Assembly (NCBI GenBank): GCA_039619475.1
Contig: CM077116.1
Span: 23,695,191 to 23,759,190, forward strand
Direction: 5' to 3'
Length of the DNA stretch: 64,000 nucleotides
DNA from: Icerya purchasi
Lineage: Eukaryota; Arthropoda; Insecta; Hemiptera; Monophlebidae
Part shown: piece by piece, positions 1-10,739 of the stretch
How the letters are laid out: every line of letters begins with the position of its first letter
Numbering within the stretch: the stretch's first letter is position 1
Position numbers and translations under genes: made by a program
The notes under the pieces: model-generated
What the model was told of the DNA's origin: nothing
The model's database searches: none
Seen by the model: only the letters and a program-made list of their open reading frames with translations

Positions 1-284
1 GCGTAGTTTTGTCCGCTTTTAATAATTGCCCTGTTTAATTTATTCCCACTATTAATTAATTATCCGTTCCCATTCGCCTTTAAAATTACTTCTATGAACT
101 GTTTGCTACTTACTTTTTTCCAGTTGGCAAGGTTTTGTTTTTTTTCATCCCTTCGATCATCCGTCGTCTAATTTGAAAGAGACCTTTTCAAGGGTAGTTT
201 TACGTTTGCCGCTGCGAAAAATATAGTTTCCCGTTTTTCATTCGCGTTACCTTAATCGTTTTTGGTGCGACATTATTTAATATT

Positions 285-452
285 CGGTTTTTTCCCCTTG
301 ATTAATTTTGAGGGTTATTCCTGCAATTTGTTTCTTTTTAGCAAAGATTTCTGATCGGGTTAAAATATAACCGACTTCTTTCCTCACTATTTGTTTCTGG
401 GTAAAGTCCTTGGTTGACGAGCCCCCCCCCCCTCCCCCCAAAGAAAAAAAAG
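285..452 (+). mobile_element. 3' terminus of an I-like non-LTR retrotransposon copy
   Basis: A frame read from about 299 ends in ISDRVKI followed by TAA. This matches the C-terminus of the long RNase-H-bearing ORF at 33024-34409, which ends ISDRIKI. The 3' untranslated part closes with GGTTGACGAGCCC and then a C-rich and A-rich tail, the same terminus as the copy at 40556-40788. Homology may extend weakly left to about 140, but I cannot prove it. The copy is therefore strongly 5'-truncated, as is usual for target-primed reverse transcription. It lies against the opposite-strand copy beginning at 453, so it probably inserted into that copy. Confidence 0.75.
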
Positions 453-1612
453 GCTCCTTAAGGACTAGGAAGCCCGAGAGATAATAAATCAATAACTTTA
501 TAATTAGAATGAAGATAACAGTTTGGGGAGGGTGTTAAAAGAAAACGAAAACATGAGGAGAACAGCAGACTATGGTTAAGGCGCAAACGAGCAATAGACA
601 CGATAGCAGAATGACGAAATGAAGTGTAATTGTAAAAAGGGGAAGGGGAGGAAAACTCGGCTTAATGAATAAGTAGTGGGAAAGATTGTCGGAAAAAGCA
701 GAAGATATCTGACCAGCACCTAGAATGAAATTTTTTATATACAGAAAGCAGAATGGTATTTTAGAAAAATTGAGGAGGAAAGATACAGCAGCCTAAGCCG
801 AGGAATCTGCTATTTCCTTGCGTTTAGCGACCCAGAGTAGATCTATACCGATGGAATGATTTGTGAGATTATAAATAAGGAAACGTATGCGAAAAGCAAC
901 AAAGTTGCAGGAGCGAGTAGGAAAACGAGAAGAAATGGCTTGAAGAACACATATAGAGTCGGAGATAATAAAATAATTGGAAAAGAAGCGTTGTGAGGAG
1001 ATATAAACAGTGGAACGCAAGATAGTCATCAGTTCAGTAGTAAAGGCAGTACAAAAGGAATGAAGACTAAAAGATTCCGAGATGTTAATATCCGGAAGGA
1101 TAACAGAAGCTCCAACTTCATCCAGCCCTTTCGAACGATTCTTAAAAATGGTCGTATGAGAAAGGAATAAGAAATTAATTGAATTTTTTGAAATTAAATT
1201 GCTATGTACCTTCGAAAATTCTATTATCTAAAATTAAAATTAAAGAAAACTATTAATAAGAAATTAATTCTCGTAAAACTAATATTTCTGGAAGACACTT
1301 AGAGTCAGTAGTAAGATGAAATATATTGAGAAGATGAGAAAGACCAGCAAAATTGAAAGAGAAATAAGGGAGGTTATTAGAAGTTATAAAAAGCGAAAAC
1401 GAGCTTAGACTCGACGAAATAAGAGCTAGGATAGGGATTTTCTTAAGAGCAAAGCGCCAGATTTGCAAAAGAATGAGGTAGGAAAAGATAAGATTAGAAG
1501 GAGTCAACGGTAAACGCTTGAAAAGAAAATGATAGCCCCTAATAAGTAGGACCTGCGAATAAAAAGCGAAGGCGTATTTGATTCAGCAAAAATTTTTAGA
1601 GTCGGAGAAGAT

Positions 1613-2098
1613 TTAACCCATTCGGGACGAGTGCGGTTTTCGAACAACTCATCGCTTAGCCGGGAGCGGGATTGTTTCCACTTTCTCGCAGCTGGCGTCG
1701 TGTCAGTCACCGCCCGGTCACTGCACGTGTTAACACTTTCTTTACATTTTTAGTGAGTAAGCAAATTTGTCTAAAACGTACAGTAATAGTGTTTAGTGTT
1801 GTTATTTAAAGTTAAAATATGGCTACCAAAAAAGGTCTAAGTGACGAGGATATTTTCAATTATTTATATTATAAATCAATAAGGAAAATTTATAAATATA
1901 TAATATTATAATACATTTATGTATATTACGTGTTATATATTTATATGTTTGAATAAATAAATCATGTATTCAAAAGAAACTGTTGACGTAAAAGTACGGT
2001 GTGCGCCCGTTTAGTGAAAAACGTAAAAGTACAGCATTCGGCTGGCTAAGTGGAGAATAGAAAACGTACATGTACGGCTATCGTTCCGAATGGGTTAA
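1613..2098. mobile_element. piggyBac-type MITE with TTAA target duplication
   Basis: TTAA occurs at 1613-1616 and 2095-2098. Between them the ends are inverted repeats: CCCATTCGGGACGA on the left, and the complement of TCGTTCCGAATGGG on the right, with one mismatch in 14. TTAA target sites with termini starting CCC are the hallmark of piggyBac elements. The element proper is 478 bp. Its right half has sub-terminal repeats of the form ACGTAAAAGTAC (near 1986 and 2022) and ACGTACATGTAC (near 2064). It interrupts the minus-strand I-like ORF: coding homology resumes on both sides, so the insertion is later than the retrotransposon. It encodes no complete transposase and would have been moved by one supplied in trans. 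Confidence 0.85.
1819..1911 (+). pseudogene. Remnant of a piggyBac-like transposase N-terminus inside the MITE
   Basis: A 30-codon reading frame starts with ATG, about 200 bp inside the left end of the MITE, and begins MATKKGLSDEDIFNYLYY. An acidic LSDEDI-like stretch shortly after the start codon resembles the N-terminus of many piggyBac transposases. After about 18 residues the frame runs into AT-rich sequence and stops. The simplest reading is that the MITE arose by internal deletion of an autonomous element and kept the 5' end, the start codon and a few codons. The match is short, so the coding origin is an inference; the TIR and TTAA evidence for the MITE does not depend on it. Confidence 0.5.
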
Positions 2099-3490
2099 GA
2101 ATGCTGAGACAGAGACGAAGGTAAGAATTTTGGATCATATCCAATTTGAAAAGTAAATATTTGAAAGCAGAACCATAGAGAAACGAACTATAATCAAATT
2201 TAGAATGGATAAGGGATTTGTACAGGGAAATAAGATGAAGAGGGTCACTTTCCCATTTTGTAGGACAAAAGGCTTTCAACAAATTTAATTTTTTAAAAGT
2301 AGAAGAGAAAAGGGAATTAATATGTTCGTGGAAGGACAGACTACTGTTGAGGAATATACCGACGAGATAACAAAAGCAATCTTTGCGAAAAATAATTATT
2401 TAGTTGAAAGATAGACTAACGCGGGATTATAATGTCGAAAGGAAAAAACAAAACGAGAAGATTTTCTAAGAGAAATAGATAAGCGTAATGAAAAAGAGAT
2501 TGGTCCAACGTAGTCAAAGAAGAATTGACTTCCCCATCTGCATCTACAATATCATCGGATAAGGAGTAGAACAGTATATCATCGGCAAAAAAAAAAGGAG
2601 TAGGAGTTCATAGGAAGAGAAGCTGCAGAAACATTATAAGTGTTAAAAAAAGTAACGGTTAGACAAGGCCCTTGGAGAAGGCCAAGAAAGACAGTTCTCG
2701 TAGCCTAAAAAAGTGGAGAGGAGAAATTAATAAAATGATTCAACATATGATGCAGATGAGAGAAGTAAATTACATTGGAATATAGCTTGTTATCGTTTTA
2801 TTTCACATAGTGGGAAGGTGTACATTACCAAAAGCACTAGTACTATCGATAAAAGTTGCTAAGGAATATTCTTTGTTAATGAAAGATTCGCATATATGGA
2901 GGAAATAAAAATACCGACACAGTAAGCAGGACCTAAATCTGGACAATAGGCCAAATATATTGGAAGTGCTCAAGCCAACCAACAGAACGCTCGTTGAGCA
3001 TAACCTCAAATAATATTCTGAGGCACGATGCCAAATAGGACGTAGGGAAGATATTTTAGGAAACGGATGATAACGAAGAAGTTCAAAAAGGAGGGTGTAC
3101 TTCCCGTAGAAAGGAAAAGAATAATCATACAGATTTTTAAGGGTATGCCACTAAGACCTGGAGTGAGGCCGGATGATTTTTCAAGAATGGATTTCAATTC
3201 ATTAGTATTGAAGGGAAAAGTAAGAAAATGAGGAGTAGCGCCTACTTGAAATGGAAAAGGATACAATTCATCATCGTTAGGAACATGTAGGAGAGCGACA
3301 GTGTCAACAAAAGATAACGCATTGTCAATGGGTGTGTTATAGATAGAGGAGCGCTCTGTGAATGGGAATTTAAATGCTCTGGTCATTTTCCAAATAGGAT
3401 TAAGTGTGGTAGCTCTGGAAAAGGAAGAACAAAAATTTTTCCAAGAGAACTTTATAGAGGATTTAAGAATATATCTAACTCTGGCAGTAG

Positions 3491-4340
3491 GCCGGTACGG
3501 AATCCTAATAAGAAGGTTCAGAAACGACAAAAATATCAAATAAAAATCAATAACTCACGACTGATTTGACTTATAAACTACAAAATTGGATCATAAATTA
3601 CATTTAAAATTCTCTTTAAGACAATCTATAACTTCAAGAGATAACCCTGAGCGCCAAAACATCCAAAAAACTGTTAAGAATATATAATACGGAATATAAA
3701 ACGACCTCAAAAATCACTTAAAAATTCATAACTCATCACCAGATAAACCTTTAAAAGTGAATACATAGACTACCCATTTGGGCCTAAAAACAGCAAAAAA
3801 ATTATCTTCACGTAAATAATATCTCGACTAAAAAAGTAGAGAAGACCAAAACGTCATAAAGACCGCTTTATAGGAAAAATATATAGCCGAGCTTACAACT
3901 TTATATTCTGGCTCCCAAGGCGCCAAAAGCTCGAAAATTTTGAAAATATTTTTTCCCCAGGCATGTGATATATCGTTGGAAAGATCACCATTTGTCGGGA
4001 ATAAACCCGTATTTAATTTCTTTAAAAAAACTTTCGAAGTTGACGAAAAGTTCAAAAAAGCACGAAAAATAACGTCTGCCCTATTAGCGCCGCACATATT
4101 ATAACTAAAAATTATTTTGAATAAGGTTAATATTTCTCTAGTTTGGAACATCCGAGTTTCCAACTTTAAAATTAGACCCTCGAAATGTCGAAAGCTTGAA
4201 ATTTTGGAAAAAAATATTTTTTTTCTCCCAGGCATGTGATATATTGATTCAAAGATCGATGTTTGTCAGGAACGAAACCATATTTCATTTTCTTAACTAA
4301 ACTTTTGAAGTTCGTAACAATTTCAAAAAATCACAAAAAA
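3491..4340 (+). repeat. Dispersed element with unique head and ~270-bp tandem units, copy 1
   Basis: The head (3495-3740) starts TACGGAATCCTAATAAG and is clearly the same sequence as 57394-57660 and as the reverse complement of 42490-42735 inside the Helitron. Downstream, about two tandem units follow. The block GCATGTGATATAT recurs at 3961 and 4232 (271 bp apart), each preceded by an AAAGCTCGAAATTTTG-like block and followed by GTATTT-ATTTTCTT. The same units recur at 57780-58700. No coding potential is credible. The copy lies directly upstream of the RT end of the I-like element, and the frame that appears to run across the boundary is accidental. Confidence 0.8.
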
Positions 4341-4794
4341 TTACTTGTTCCTCCCTCTTTGCCGCGTGAGAAATCAGATTTCTTTGTTTTGAATTTAGTA
4401 TTATGTAAGTAAAGTTACCGTTAACTTGACATACGGAATCCTCAGCGCATGAAACATCATGCTTGATTGAACTTATTTTAATATATATTGAATAAAATAA
4501 AAGTAACTTTTCTTCATTCTCTAACTCTGACTCCAAATCGAGACTTGCTCTTTCACTACCATCTCGAAACTGATTAAATAGTAATTATGTATAAATTTAA
4601 TATGCCGTTTATAAAAAAAACTTGAGCGTTGTCTGCACTATTCGACCGATAAATTATATTAACATGGCATAAATGAAACACTATTAGCAGAAGTCTGGTG
4701 TCATTTTATTAATAATCGCATCTTTGTTTTAAGTAAAGCAGCCGTTATTGGAAATCTACCTTATTATTATTTCACGATAATTTATTGTAAATTT
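4341..4794. other. No recognisable gene
   Basis: AT-rich sequence between the tandem-repeat element and the RT fragment. The minus-strand reading frame at 4297-4536 has no family features. Confidence 0.5.
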
Positions 4795-6302
4795 ATAATT
4801 ACCTTCATTGATCTAACAAAAGCGTTTGACTTAGTTGATCACGATTTACTGATAAATGACTTAGAAAATTTGGGTATTCTAAATAACCAACTAATGTGGT
4901 TTAAAAATTATATAAAAAACAGGAAAAGTGTAGTAAAAATCGCAGGGAGTAACAGTAATGAAAAAAATATTCGATTTGGGGTAGGTCAGGGAACTATACT
5001 TGCTCCTATCCTATTTCTTATATACACTAACTCATTATACAGGCACATTAAAAATGCAAAGGTATATGTTTTTGCTGATGACATTGCGCTGTTAATTGAA
5101 AATAAAAATATAGAAGTGGCGGAAAAATTACTGCAAGAGGATATAGATAATTTTAGTAAATGGTCACATGCCTAAGGTTATGTGTAAATATAAATAAATC
5201 TAAATTGTTACATATCCGAAACAGTACTAAACATAAGAGTCGCGATAATCATTCTTCATAATAACGAATGCTTACACGAACTTCATGAAACGAATAACTC
5301 ACTTTCCTGTTTATGTCCACCTCTTGAAAACGTAAAAGATTTTAAATATTTAGGAATATATATCGATAGATCCTTGAGCTGGAAAAAACACGTTCAAGTC
5401 CTAAATTCGAAAATAAGACAGACAATTCCAGCTTTATACAAACTAAAGCAGGTACTTTTATATAAAACACTACGTATATACTACAATGCAATAATTATGG
5501 CTAGAATTCTATATGGAATCCAAATATGGGGAGAGGCTAAGAAAACGGAAATCAATAAAATAGGTAAAAATCAAAAACGGTGTCTTAAAATTATACTTCT
5601 CTACTGGAGGCGGAGTGACTCGAGATCAATTATGTATAGAGGGAAAATGATGAAATGTCACCAAAGATGTACTACTACTATTACAGGTTACTCGAAGAAT
5701 ATAATATCAAGAATATAAGGTTACCAACTAGGCCAAAAACTCGAATAACAAGAAATCAAAGTATAATATATATTACATATACCCTAGAGGGGCAAATCTA
5801 CGAATTGATAACATAGATGATTCGGTCTTAATTAAATTAATGAGCATTATCCCCAATCATATTACAAACGAAAACAGTATTGGTGTGTGGAAAAAGAAAG
5901 TGGTGAAATGGCCGAAGGAATGGTGCAAGAATAAAAAACAAACTGCGTCCGAATTCCTCACTCCTAGATAGTTTTCAATCATTTAGTTACGGAGCTAAAC
6001 ATGTATTCTATGTTGTTGTTTTTGTGTCTCTCCTCTTATGTATATATGACTTTTAGAGTGAATGCAGATATGTGTATGATTTTTCTTTTTTCTTTTCACC
6101 TATATATAAGTGATATATATATTTACTAAGCAATATATTAATTAAGGTATATATAATTTCGATGTTATAATAAGTATGTATAAGTTTGTACCGAAATCGA
6201 ATAAACGATAATAAGAGTGTCGGGCACTCACGCAACGGGCATACTTGCCCAGTGAGACCCACAAACTTATTTTAAAATTTAAAAAAAAAATAAAAAAAAA
6301 TA
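4795..6302 (+). mobile_element. 5'-truncated CR1/L2-like non-LTR retrotransposon
   Basis: The fragment begins at RT motif A: TFIDLTKAFDLVDHDLL is encoded at 4802-4852. It continues with motif B (GVGQGTILAPILFLIYTNSL) and the catalytic FADDIALL near 5075. A stop follows at about 5173, and the thumb domain resumes in another frame at about 5345 (DFKYLGIYIDRSLSWKKHV, then ARILYGIQIWGEA). A C-terminal stretch ending KWPKEWCKNKKQ with a stop near 5970 follows a further frame change. The 3' UTR carries a GGGCACTC...GGGCATACTTGCCC region and ends ACCCACAAACTTATTTT plus an A-rich tail (6279-6302). The RT would copy the element RNA at the nicked target. The CR1/L2 assignment rests on the thumb pattern and is tentative; the RT assignment is firm. 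Endonuclease and ORF1 are missing. Confidence 0.8.
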
Positions 6303-6409
6303 AAACTTTGATGGACTTTTAGCAATTTTGAGTAAACTGTAAAATGAAGGCAAACGAGACATAAAATATGGATGAAACAAATCAACATGAAACGACTACA
6401 ACTTTCGTA

Positions 6410-6840
6410 TACATTATCATTCTGGAAATTTTGAAATGTTGGAGATCTTGTCAAGCTATAAGATCCTTTTAAACAGGTTACTTATAAGCAGTTGCGGTAC
6501 AACATTTTTTATTATCCGTACAATTCGACATAAAACTATTGCTATCTGCATTTTAAAAATCTTCAAATTTTGGAAGGGCTTTTATCAAGTTAGCCATTAG
6601 CTCAATTTTTTCTAATATTCTGTATTATGGGTTGACACCAAACATTTTAACTATTAGCATAATTCGGTACAAAACTATTGCTGTCTGTGGATACAATCAT
6701 TTATTAAAAATCTTCACAATTTGAGCGGAGAGGCTATCGTCAAGTTAGCGTCTCGCATAAATTATTGTTAATATTCTGCATTATAACGTGGCACAAAGTT
6801 TTTAATCATCGGCACAATTTGGCACAATTTGTTTAGTTAA
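6410..6840. repeat. Diverged tandem repeat, unit about 150 bp
   Basis: Blocks recur in the same order. TAAAAATCTTCA-AATTT followed by TCAAGTTAGC is at 6553 and 6705. A block ending AAAACTATTGCT-TCTG is at 6522 and 6661. AATATTCTG-ATTAT is at 6614 and 6769. A weaker first unit starts near 6425 (GAAATTTTGAAATGTTGGAG). Spacings of 139 to 155 bp give about three degenerate units with many substitutions and small indels. I see no coding capacity and no similarity to the other repeats here. Confidence 0.65.
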
Positions 6841-7263
6841 ATTTTGAAAATCCATCGTTGGTGGGGTGGGGGCTAACTAGGCGTGCTTAAAAGCAGCGCG
6901 TGCATGAGTTTTAAGGTTAATATACCATGAGCAACGTAATCGTTTCGCCATAATTTAGTTTTATAAATAATCTATTTATTAAATTAAAACAAATCGATCG
7001 TGCAACTGATTTTATTATACGCAAACAAACACATTAGTGTGTTGTAGAAATAGAAAGTGAGCGACTTCATTTTCATTTTCATAAAGCTCAAATTTCTAAA
7101 ATAAAAATCTGAATTTAAGATTTCACTTTTTACGTAGAATACACAGCTATTTTGGTTTGCCATTTACCGCTAATATTATTCAGCGAAGGCTAAAAGAAAA
7201 TTTTTTAATAGAACGTATAATTTTATTATACAAATAATTATTTATTTTAATTTTAACGCAACG
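6841..7263. other. No recognisable gene
   Basis: AT-rich sequence without homology to the elements recognised elsewhere in the window. Confidence 0.5.
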
Positions 7264-7950
7264 TCGATAAGCTCGGTCAAGTTTCATTTTCTAACATCTC
7301 AGTGCAGTTTTTAATGCGACTTGAACGCCAGTTTGTAAAGCACATGTCGAACATATCGATATCGAATTCAAGTATTTCGATTTTTTGTAAAATTCAATTC
7401 ATTATAACTCAGAATGCGACACAAACTGCGAAATACCAAACCAGTTTTTATTGGTTGCTCCGGCACAACTCACAACCAATCACGCTGCATGGCGACCCAG
7501 CAGCTGATACTTATACAACCGAATGTTCATTCCTCAATACAGTCATGTGCTGAATTTTGCAGAATCATTCGCGTCTTCAGAGCAGCACCGGTCGTCGGTT
7601 ATCCAGAATTACAGTTTATAGTTGGACAGCACCATAGTGCTGCAGATTATCCGCCCTTTTCAGAGCTGCGCGCCACCAAGGCGTGTAGCACCACTCTTGT
7701 CAGCAGCCTGGCCATTTTTGGACCTTGGCATAACCACAGTTATTACGAACTGATATTTCTAATCAATCAATTTGATCTCCGGTTCCTATTGGGCAGTACT
7801 GTCTTTGTTGTAGATTCATCAGTTCTCCTTGATTAGCTTCCAGCTATTTGGTTACTATCAGTTCCTGTTGAGTTGTCGGCTCTCTTCACATACATCGTAG
7901 CTGCATAGTTACGAACTAGCATTTCTTTCATTTGTACAAAGATATCCTTT
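7264..7950 (+). other. Unrecognised block of higher GC with a 140-codon frame
   Basis: An open frame runs from an ATG at 7414 to a TAG at 7834 (140 aa). The block is visibly more GC-rich than its surroundings and contains short imperfect repeats: TTACGAACT followed by ATTTCT occurs near 7744 and 7912, and TCAGTTCTCCTTGATTAG lies close to TCAGTTCCTGTTGAGTTG. The predicted protein has no motif I recognise, no signal peptide and no membrane segment, and the second open frame at 7302-7553 overlaps it. It could be an untranslated or LTR-like part of an old retroelement. I do not claim a gene. Confidence 0.2.
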
Positions 7951-8994
7951 TGATTGTATAAGACACGAAATATATTTCCTTTCAAATTTTAATTCGCTAA
8001 TTATTTGACGCGATCCTCCAGAATCAGTATGCTTATCAAGTTGGTCATCCAGATCGGATTGCCGTTAATGGTTATCTGCCAGTTCCGGATCAAGTCTCGA
8101 ATAACTTAAGCATAGGGGCGCTTAACAGAAAATGAAAAGAGATATCTCATTAAATGTAAAATAAAAGCGGTGGAAGACCAAAAAATCCGAAACTGCTCTG
8201 TTACGATAAGACGACTCTAAACCATTCGTCCAATGGTTCTAGATGGTAATTCAGTTGAATTTTAGAAAGAAACTAAGCATCTTCAGCCGTTGTTCTCTGT
8301 TAGTTTTAATGAACGTGTAACAGCAGTTATATGATCATTAAAGCACACAAAATAATCCTTCTTCATTTATACAACATTTTCAAATTCACGTCAATAAAAA
8401 ATTGATTATTTAAAAAATTATTATTAGATCTGATTAAACTCACATTGCACTAGTCTGATTTCAAAATCAACTACAGAAAAATTGCGCAACGCTCTTCAAA
8501 AATAAATATTGCACAACAGTTCCACTTTACGGAAACATCACTTTTATGCTCATCTATTAGAACTTTCTCTTATTTTAGAGGCCTAATTTTCAATAACGTT
8601 AAAAAATTGCTTTCAAGTAATGTGTGTTTGTTAATAAGATTAAAGATTACACCAAACCTTTTACGTAAACATTACAAATCTAGCTTTAGGATACTTTAGT
8701 TATATATAGAGTGAACCTTTGACATTCACCAGAATACATCCCAAAATTTATTCACCAATGTTATGTCTGCTTTTCTAATACACAAGGACCGAAACGGCAA
8801 AAAACTAATTTTCTTTTTAGCTGATTCATAAGAATAAATAAATTAGCTTCAAAAAGGAAAAAAATACAAAATTACAGAATTTTCTTATAATATGGACGAA
8901 AAGTTTACTAGAAATATGCATAAAACAAATTTAAAATGATTATACTCATTGTTTAAACAATAATATACTGCCATTTTCTTACGTTCACGCACAC

Positions 8995-8997
<3 letters not shown>
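7951..8997. other. No recognisable gene
   Basis: AT-rich sequence on both strands without long frames or recognisable repeat families. Confidence 0.5.
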
Positions 8998-9031
<34 letters not shown>

Positions 9032-9055
9032 ACCGGGGTATATATACATATATAC

Positions 9056-9096
<41 letters not shown>

Positions 9097-9100
9097 TATA
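8998..9100. repeat. Double (TA)n microsatellite
   Basis: Two (AT)n runs are separated by the short interruption ACAACCGGGG and by imperfect TATATACATATATACG. The minus-strand frame crossing this block (8885-9142) is an artefact of the repeat. Confidence 0.95.
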
Positions 9101-10739
9101 AACCATACACCCACCTACCCACACAGCGACGCACTTGCACATACACTCACAGTGAAAAACGGTAAATTACGATAAAATTTTGGCACGCAGATAAATAATT
9201 ATCGCTTATAACGACGGGACGGTATAAACTTTAACGTCAAACGTTTCTTCAGGCGAATTTAATAAAAAAAGAAAAAAACATGAAAAAAAAATTGCACAGA
9301 ATGAAAGAGATTATCATTCTTTTTACTTACGATGCTAATTAACAAGTTAAATGCTTATTATAAACTTAATGAACTGATGAAAACTTCTGGTACGTATGTC
9401 ATCATAACAAATATTTAAGAAAGACTCTACTGCTTACCCCGTTTAATAAAAACTCGAAAATGACAAATTTCTTCAAAAAAGTAAAGAAAAATCGAACTTC
9501 CGTTGTATAGTGGTTTTTTCCCTTTTTCGTGCTTACTTTATATTGACTTAGGTTTTATTGTTTGCATAATTGTCCTGCCATGTAGATAGGAAACATTTAG
9601 TCTTCAGAATTTACTAAAAAATATGCACAGCCATGATTATAAATAAACGATTAATTGTTTAATCAGTGGAAAAAATTATTCTGTAAAATATTTTACGAAA
9701 GTTTTATAACGGAATATCTAACAGCAAATATTAGGCATTAAAAAATCAAAGTAATTTACAAACCGACTGTTGTAAATCATTCATCCCCTTCAAAATCGTT
9801 TTAATCAATTTCTACTATACTCAAACAGAAATAAAAACCATTACACACAGATATTTTGCAGTAATTTTTAAATAATTAGTTTTTATATAAAATTAAATTT
9901 TTGTTTTTTTTCTTCAAATTATCGTTTTATTCCATTTTATTTATTAATATGATTTTTACTGCATCATAGTTCATTCGTGCATCAACAAAACACAGTCGCA
10001 GTATACACAGACTTTGTACACATTTGTGTTAATAAACCGTTTTACAATTACTTAATTATACTTCCTAGTGCACAAATACAAATAGGTATATTTTTACTAT
10101 TAAAATCAATTTCTCCTCGTTCACATAGCAAATTTACGTCAAACTTAATTATTAAAAATCGATTTTAAAAAAAAACAGTATTAAAAAGTTTTAATTGATT
10201 TAAATCAGTAAATTTTGTGAAATATACCTAAAGAAAAATCATAGTACGAGATGATTTAAGAAAACGCAATTTACGTCGACTTATTAGCCGTTTAATATAT
10301 CAGCCTGTTTTTACCTGTTTATCGTTCCGAGTTATATATTCCGTCAGTTTGTGTAATATGACAACAAATGGTCCTTGTTCTTCCAGCGGTCTTGTTAAAT
10401 CGATCTACAAAAAAAAAAAAAGATAAATAAAGAAAAATTTTTAAATCAATTCGAATTGCATTATTAAAAACAAAATAATTTCATTTATTCAATTTTTCTT
10501 TTAGACTACGCCATTTCAAATTTAAGCACTTCCCGTCGACAGGACAATTTTGACAAATTTTGATTACATTTTCAGCTTTTACTTTGTTTTTTTTTTTTTT
10601 TTTGTATTAATAAATGTGTATTGCAAGCTTAAACTACTGTTTAAATAGTTAATATATATGACTAATTAGCTTAAATATGTATAGAATATTAGTTCATTAA
10701 CTAATTTCTATTATTTATATACATAAATATTAATTACAC
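9101..10739. other. No recognisable gene
   Basis: AT-rich sequence with homopolymer runs, for example T near 10588-10604. The 63-codon frame at 9977-10168 shows no family features. Confidence 0.5.

Larger units (their letters stand above)
453..3490 (-). mobile_element. Degraded I-like non-LTR retrotransposon (RT plus RNase H), minus strand
   Basis: Reading the minus strand from 3490 downward gives, in several frames: an RT entry region (3130-3480) with ELKSILEKSS and a PGLSGIPLKI block; motif A with ATFIDSTSAF (about 2840); the RT catalytic FADDILFYS box near 2570; a thumb region with YKSLIHSKFDYSSFLYGSA (2150-2240); FIRRS and an RWRF-type block (1430-1600); and an RNase H piece with IISDS and LLWV (793-1000). 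From 790 to 470 a further frame aligns with the region after RNase H in the 33-34 kb copy (RLRLNHSLL against RLRFNHTLL). Stops and frameshifts are frequent, so the copy is dead. It is interrupted by the TTAA-flanked MITE at 1613-2098, and the opposite-strand fragment at 285-452 abuts its 3' side. The endonuclease and gag parts are not seen. The I/R1/LOA group is inferred from RNase H lying downstream of RT. Confidence 0.85.

Noticed and set aside
3358..3543. 61-codon plus-strand frame
   Set aside because: It is antisense to the I-like RT entry region and runs across the boundary into an unrelated repeat.
8885..9142. Frame of alternating Tyr and Ile residues
   Set aside because: Translation of a (TA)n microsatellite. 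The same applies to frames at 35723-35917, 36439-36663 and 24884-25075.
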